This document shows, piece by piece, positions 1 through 5,026 of a DNA stretch of 5,026 nucleotides; the stretch's first letter is position 1; each line of letters opens with the position of its first letter. A program made the translations under genes and the position numbers. The stretch covers positions 1 to 5,026 of the forward strand of contig JBBSIG010000198.1 in NCBI GenBank assembly GCA_038232215.1, written 5' to 3'. The notes beneath the pieces are model-generated. The model ran no database searches. It saw nothing but the letters and a program-made list of their open reading frames with translations, and was not told the origin of the DNA. The stretch is from JBBSIG01 sp038232215 (GTDB taxonomy: Bacteria > Actinomycetota > Thermoleophilia > Gaiellales > Gaiellaceae).

Positions 1-982
1 GCGAGGCGTCGAACTCCTCGCCCGCAGCGGTGGTGGCGTCGCACAGAGACGGCGAGCGCACCCAGAGCCACACGCAGGCCGCACCTTCCTTGTCGGGGTC
101 GAGACCACGCTCGCCCCAGCTCCCCCAACCCCATGACCACACGGTCGCGACGCGCGTCTCGGCCGCGACCTGCCGGGCGGCGAGCGCCTGCCACTTGACG
201 ACGCGATACCACGCCGCCGCGGGCTGCAACCCCTCGCGCCCGCCCGTGCCGCTGTTCGTCTGGAAGCCGAGCATGACCCCGAGACGCGCGATCGGGACCC
301 CGATCGACGTGAAGTCGGCGATGCCCCGCCGCAGCGCGACTCGAAGCGCTCGACTACCGGCGATCGGTCCCTGCCGGTAGATGCGCGGCGCCGGGAGATA
401 GACCTCGCGCACGATGTCCGAGACCTCGGCCACCTGCTTCCACCACTCTCCGGCCTCTCCCTCGGTGTACGGCTTGCTGTTCACGAGCAGGAAGGGGCGG
501 GCTCCGCGCTCCGCCAGCGTCCGCAGATAGAGGAGCACGTTCGCGCGGTACCGCGCGGTCGTCGCCGACCAGGGCGTGGTGAGGCTTGCGCCGAAGAGCT
601 CGTTCTCCGCGATCAACGGCGTTGCGCACGCCGAGGACGCGGCGGCATAGTCGAAGAACTTGTTGGCTCTCGCCTGGATCACGGCGGGATCGGCGGGTGC
701 GCTAGGCGTGCCGACTCGATTCTTCAGATACATGTCCCAGTAGATCGTCTGCGCGCCCGCCTGCCGGAGCCGAGGCGGATAGATCATGTTGGCGGCTGCC
801 GCGATCACGCCGGGTCGCGCGAACGTCTCCCAGAACGGCACCGAGCCGTCGGCGAAGTCGATCCAGCTCGTCGTGGTGCTCGGCAACCCGCACTGCCCCG
901 GTACGGGGAGTGCGGCCGCCGCCGGCGAAGGCCGCAGGACCAGCGCCGTGCAGGCGCAGAGAATCAGCGCGAGTCGTTTCAC
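1..982 (-). CDS. Uncharacterised secreted protein, probable TIM-barrel-like fold (3' end beyond window)
   Basis: An open frame of 327 codons runs from GTG at 982 off the left edge with no stop. GTG is the only usual start codon (ATG, GTG or TTG) after the in-frame TAA at 1030-1028. No clear Shine-Dalgarno site precedes it, so initiation may be weak or leaderless. The protein begins MKRLALILCACTALVL with an Ala-rich cleavage region near residues 21-24, a Sec signal peptide. The mature part has alternating strand-like hydrophobic segments and helices, including IYWDMYL (80-86), LIAENELFGA (123-132), RPFLLVNSKPY (162-172), RLGVMLGFQTN (233-243) and VWSWGWGSWGERG (281-293), then DPDKEGAACVWLW (295-307). 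Acidic and aromatic residues at strand ends (Asp83, Glu126, Glu128, Trp282-286) resemble a glycoside-hydrolase-like barrel, but no known family can be named. Cys31, Cys119, Cys303 and Cys314 could form disulfides in the exported protein. I recall similar hypothetical proteins in Thermoleophilia; this is unverified. The length beyond 327 residues is unknown. Function unknown. Confidence 0.87.
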   Translation of the reverse strand, partial: MKRLALILCACTALVLRPSPAAAALPVPGQCGLPSTTTSWIDFADGSVPFWETFARPGVIAAAANMIYPPRLRQAGAQTIYWDMYLKNRVGTPSAPADPAVIQARANKFFDYAAASSACATPLIAENELFGASLTTPWSATTARYRANVLLYLRTLAERGARPFLLVNSKPYTEGEAGEWWKQVAEVSDIVREVYLPAPRIYRQGPIAGSRALRVALRRGIADFTSIGVPIARLGVMLGFQTNSGTGGREGLQPAAAWYRVVKWQALAARQVAAETRVATVWSWGWGSWGERGLDPDKEGAACVWLWVRSPSLCDATTAAGEEFDAS

Positions 983-1021
983 GAGCCAGTCAGGTGTAGC
1001 AGACGCCTCGGGACGCGGCCG

Positions 1022-1048
1022 CGCGTGTTAACGAATCCAAAACACGCG
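1022..1048. repeat. Inverted repeat with AT-rich loop upstream of the GTG-started gene
   Basis: CGCGTGTT (1022-1029) pairs perfectly with AACACGCG (1041-1048) across 11 bases, AACGAATCCAA on the plus strand. Its near edge is 39 bases before the start codon at 982, where a promoter or operator of that gene would be expected. The AT-rich centre stands out in this GC-rich gap. It could be a dyad operator for a dimeric regulator, a second weak terminator behind the one at 1065-1098, or chance. I cannot place convincing -35 and -10 boxes around it. Confidence 0.35.
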
Positions 1049-1064
1049 GAGCCTCGCAAGCCTG

Positions 1065-1098
1065 CCGGGGGGCGGGCTCTGGGCGGCCCGCCCCCCGG
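1065..1098 (-). terminator. GC-rich hairpin terminator after the spondin-domain gene
   Basis: An uninterrupted 13-bp, all-G/C stem (1065-1077 pairing with 1086-1098) encloses an 8-base loop. It begins 14 bases past the TGA of the spondin-domain gene. No T-run follows on the minus strand, so it would be a tail-less terminator or a 3'-end stabilising hairpin. It would also work as a stem on the other strand, but no plus-strand gene needs it. Confidence 0.65.
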
Positions 1099-1112
1099 AA
1101 CGTCCGCGCGGC

Positions 1113-1862
1113 TCAGCCGATCCGCTCGACCGTGATCGTCGCGACCGGGTCGGTCCAGCCGTGGATCGCGGGGTCGAGGTCCGAGCCGCCGGCGATGCCG
1201 GCGTGATGGTGGATCACTCCGCCCTCGGCCAGGGCGAGGTTGCTGACTCCCGTGCCCGAGTCGGCTGAGCTCACGCCGCCGAGCGGCTGGCAGGGCGGCA
1301 CGATGTCGGCGAAGTCCTCGGTGTCGATCTCCGTGCCGGCGTCGTAGCCGGCCGTGCCGACGGTCACGCTCTCTCCGACGTCGCCGGGTAGGCGAAGCGC
1401 GTCGAGGCCGGTGAAGCCGTCGTTCGTGCAGATCAACATCGAGACCCAGGACAGGTACTTGGCGCCCTTCGCCGACTCGAGCGTGAACGTCTGGCTGCTC
1501 GCGAAGCCGGTGGCCGCCGTGCGCCCCGCCGGGACGATCGGCGCGGGCATCGAGGCGCCGTCGGCGACGACCGCCCAGTCGTAGACGTGCTTGCTCGCCT
1601 GCAGGAGCGAGATCATCGGTGTCACGTTGCCGTTCTCGGCGATTTCCTTGAGCTCGAAGCTCGCGGCCGCCCCGACCTCGAACAGGTCGAGAGGTCGGCG
1701 ATGGGTCGCCACGACGGGCGGCGTGAACGGCTGTCCGCCGGTGAGGTTCGTGATCGTCACCTCGTAGCGGGCGACCGGCGGGTCGGCCGACGCCACGGAA
1801 GCCGCGACCAGGGCGGCGGTGGCGAGCCCCGCCAGCGCGATTGCGAAGACGCGTCGTCGCAT
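1113..1862 (-). CDS. Secreted spondin_N-domain protein
   Basis: A 249-residue exported protein made almost entirely of one spondin domain (Spondin_N family). The ATG at 1862 is chosen for its ribosome binding site and because the N-terminus is then a clean Sec signal peptide: MRRR, a hydrophobic stretch (~5-22), and an AxA-type cleavage site at SVASA/DPP (~26/27). The mature part opens with YEVTITNLTGGQPFTPP (33-49), the typical first strand of bacterial spondin domains. It continues with IAENGN (74-79), the hallmark-like SMLICTNDGFTGLD (141-154), an acidic YDAGTEIDTE segment (173-182), and the closing GVIHHHAGIAGGSDLD...TVERI block (215-248). By analogy with F-spondin, the acidic residues may bind a metal such as calcium; this is inference. 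Two cysteines (145, 191) could form a disulfide. No membrane anchor, lipobox or sorting signal is visible, so it should be released or loosely held outside the cell. The bacterial family has no firm function; adhesion or matrix roles are guesses from the animal proteins. It probably has its own promoter, since a terminator separates it from rpoC. Confidence 0.88.
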   Translation of the reverse strand: MRRRVFAIALAGLATAALVAASVASADPPVARYEVTITNLTGGQPFTPPVVATHRRPLDLFEVGAAASFELKEIAENGNVTPMISLLQASKHVYDWAVVADGASMPAPIVPAGRTAATGFASSQTFTLESAKGAKYLSWVSMLICTNDGFTGLDALRLPGDVGESVTVGTAGYDAGTEIDTEDFADIVPPCQPLGGVSSADSGTGVSNLALAEGGVIHHHAGIAGGSDLDPAIHGWTDPVATITVERIG

Positions 1863-1868
1863 GAGCGT

Positions 1869-1875
1869 TCCTTTC
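1869..1875 (-). promoter_or_regulatory. Ribosome binding site of the spondin-domain gene
   Basis: On the minus strand GAAAGGA ends 6 bases before the ATG at 1862. It matches a Shine-Dalgarno core at good spacing and decides the start: the in-frame GTG 30 bases upstream, at 1892, would place this site inside the coding region. Confidence 0.75.
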
Positions 1876-1946
1876 TTCAGGGGACGCCCCACATACTCCC
1901 TCGAAAAGGTTGCGTGGAGCCTACGCCGGGCTTACGAGAGTCTTAA

Positions 1947-1986
1947 GGGCCACACGCCGCCGGAGACGCCCGGCGGCGTGTGGCCC
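1947..1986 (-). terminator. Hairpin terminator of the rpoC operon
   Basis: This is a perfect inverted repeat with a 17-bp stem (1947-1963 pairing with 1970-1986) and a 6-base loop (1964-1969). It starts 29 bases after the rpoC stop and lies in the gap before the next gene. On the transcribed strand the stem is followed by TTAAGACTCTCG, only a poor T-run. It is therefore a strong-stem, weak-tail terminator of the kind common in high-GC bacteria rather than a textbook intrinsic one. The position and perfection of the stem support the call; efficiency cannot be judged from sequence. Confidence 0.82.
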
Positions 1987-2015
1987 GAGGGGGCCGAGCC
2001 GTCGAGCGAGAGCGA

Positions 2016-5026
<3,011 letters not shown>

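Noticed and set aside
30..380. A 116-codon plus-strand frame near the left edge.
   Set aside because: Antisense to the open secreted-protein gene; its translation is rich in Pro, Arg and Ser without recognisable features.
354..893. Two shorter minus-strand frames (354-629 and 702-893).
   Set aside because: Both lie in a different frame inside the 1-982 gene, have low-complexity Arg/Ala-rich translations and no signal or domain. The frame from the GTG at 982 explains the whole stretch better.
950..982. A lipoprotein lipobox in the N-terminus of the left-edge gene (LCAC, residues 8-11).
   Set aside because: The Cys would fall only 10 residues in, before the hydrophobic core ends, and the Ala-rich stretch at 21-24 is a better ordinary signal-peptidase site.
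1014..1023. Ten-base palindrome CGCGGCCGCG.
   Set aside because: Such short GC palindromes are expected by chance at this base composition, and nothing else marks it as a site.
1863..1892. GTG at 1892 as an earlier start for the spondin-domain protein.
   Set aside because: It would add ten residues before the signal peptide and cover the ribosome binding site at 1869-1875; ATG at 1862 is better on both counts.
1890..1895. TATGTG as a -10 box for the spondin-domain gene.
   Set aside because: It is at a plausible distance from the ATG, but no recognisable -35 box lies 16-19 bases upstream; too weak to list.

Overview
The window is chromosomal DNA from a high-GC bacterium. All three genes lie on the minus strand and are read from high to low coordinates. 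The best-supported gene is the 3' three quarters of rpoC, the RNA polymerase beta' subunit. It has the Gram-positive/actinobacterial form of the trigger-loop region and lacks the large proteobacterial insertion there. With the GC-rich codon use and the family of the last gene, this suggests an actinobacterium, possibly of the Thermoleophilia type. That placement is an inference from remembered family resemblance, not from a search.

Layout in order of transcription: rpoC enters at the right edge without its start and stops at 2016. A perfect 17-bp hairpin at 1947-1986 follows and most likely ends the RNA polymerase operon. After an 84-base leader comes a secreted spondin-domain protein (1862 to 1113), with a good ribosome binding site. 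A second GC-rich hairpin (1065-1098) follows it, then a smaller AT-looped inverted repeat (1022-1048). The last gene starts with GTG at 982 and runs off the left edge. It encodes a secreted protein of unknown function, probably a TIM-barrel-like enzyme fold. It has neither its stop nor a conventional ribosome binding site in the window, so a simple ORF scan can miss it, but its frame is open for all 327 codons and reads as a convincing protein.

The three genes do not form one functional pathway. rpoC is core transcription machinery. The two downstream genes encode small exported proteins, and terminator-like hairpins separate all three, so they are probably independent transcription units. 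The region of rpoC visible here contains the whole catalytic centre and looks fully functional. I see no mobile element, CRISPR array, tRNA or rRNA, and no clear new multi-gene system. The points most worth a second look are the uncharacterised exported protein at the left edge, the exported spondin protein beside rpoC, and the acidic tail of RpoC.
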